From Bryobacterales bacterium (lineage in GTDB: Bacteria; Acidobacteriota; Terriglobia; Bryobacterales; UBA6623), in assembly GCA_028819255.1 (NCBI GenBank), contig JAPPMB010000060.1, positions 42,371 through 106,370 on the forward strand: a stretch of DNA of 64,000 bases, written 5' to 3'. Both the position numbers and the translations under genes were made by a program. Numbering within the stretch: position 1 is the first letter of the stretch; the number at the start of each line of letters is the position of its first letter. Under the pieces are notes generated by a model. That model did no database searches and had not been told where the DNA came from. It worked only from the letters and a program-made list of their open reading frames with translations. This document shows, piece after piece, positions 63,900-64,000 of the stretch.

Positions 63900-64000
63900 G
63901 GGGGGCCGCCCCCACCACCGGGGAGAGCCCTGCCGGGACGACAGCCTGGACGACACCCCCCGGGAATCGGGGGAGTGGGCGCGGGGTGAAGATAATATAA
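63897..64000. other. Low-complexity edge sequence
   Basis: A run of nine G is followed by C-rich and G-rich runs (CCCCC, CCCCCC, GGGGG) and an AT-rich end. It does not encode the expected upstream part of pyruvate carboxylase in any frame. It may be an assembly-edge artefact or a real break. Confidence 0.45.

Overview
The window is a high-GC bacterial chromosome segment, most likely from an Acidobacteriota member (possibly Bryobacterales/Solibacteres-like). This assignment is an inference from gene content. The window carries two large Oar-type TonB-dependent receptors with a carboxypeptidase-regulatory N-terminal domain. It also carries PSD1/DUF1501 and DUF1592/DUF1552 gene pairs, a PVC-type propeller-HEAT-cytochrome lipoprotein and secreted CehA/McbA metallohydrolases. 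No rRNA, tRNA, CRISPR array or intact mobile element was seen.

Layout. 0-2.6 kb is a decayed accessory stretch: a fragment of a CehA-type gene, a Fic gene with a lost catalytic His and a start-site frameshift, and a DUF3604 (PHP-type) pseudogene. 2.6-6.7 kb holds a divergent pair, a secreted CehA/McbA hydrolase and an FG-GAP/VCBS lipoprotein. 6.8-9.7 kb holds a toxin remnant with an intact antitoxin, then an overlapping ECF sigma / zinc anti-sigma / secretin-N-like protein operon. 9.7-13.8 kb has a transposase relic, a small lipoprotein and a second CehA-type hydrolase with a TolB-like propeller. 14.0-23.5 kb is one leftward metal-handling cluster: TlpA thioredoxin, ABC-2 exporter, small Cys-rich secreted protein, TolC/CusB/CusA and a small secreted protein. 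23.6-28.0 kb has a TnpB relic, glycerol kinase, an enolase-superfamily enzyme and a quinone oxidoreductase.

28.3-32.8 kb is the PSD1 cytochrome + DUF1501 pair. 33-38.4 kb is another degraded stretch: an endonuclease III-like gene with a nonsense codon, an IS1595 relic, a methyltransferase that may be truncated, an AAA/DUF4143 ATPase preceded by direct repeats, and a degenerate duplicated block. 38.4-47.7 kb holds a TonB receptor and the leftward operon DUF1592 cytochrome - DUF1552 - periplasmic ankyrin. The block at 37.6-38.3 kb is a decayed copy of the block at 42.2-42.8 kb, so the receptor sits between direct copies. 48-55 kb has small secreted proteins, a 7Fe-type ferredoxin, a class II cytochrome c, an M28 peptidase, GlcD and an unknown protein. 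55-61.6 kb has the PVC-type cytochrome lipoprotein and the second TonB receptor, separated by a clear intrinsic terminator. 62-64 kb has a gamma-glutamylcyclotransferase-like protein, heme A synthase and the 3' end of pyruvate carboxylase, whose upstream sequence breaks off in a G run near the window edge.

How it fits together. Most intact genes encode exported proteins: receptors for large substrates, periplasmic hydrolases, peptidase and c-type cytochromes. This fits an aerobic heterotroph (heme A synthase) scavenging polymers, with copper/silver-type efflux. The three degraded stretches (0-2.6, 9.7-11.3 and 23.6-24.2 plus 33-38.4 kb) lie between well-kept operons and look like insertion and decay sites. 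The most interesting candidate for an under-described system is the exported DUF1592-DUF1552-ankyrin operon, with its parallel PSD1-DUF1501 pair 10 kb away.
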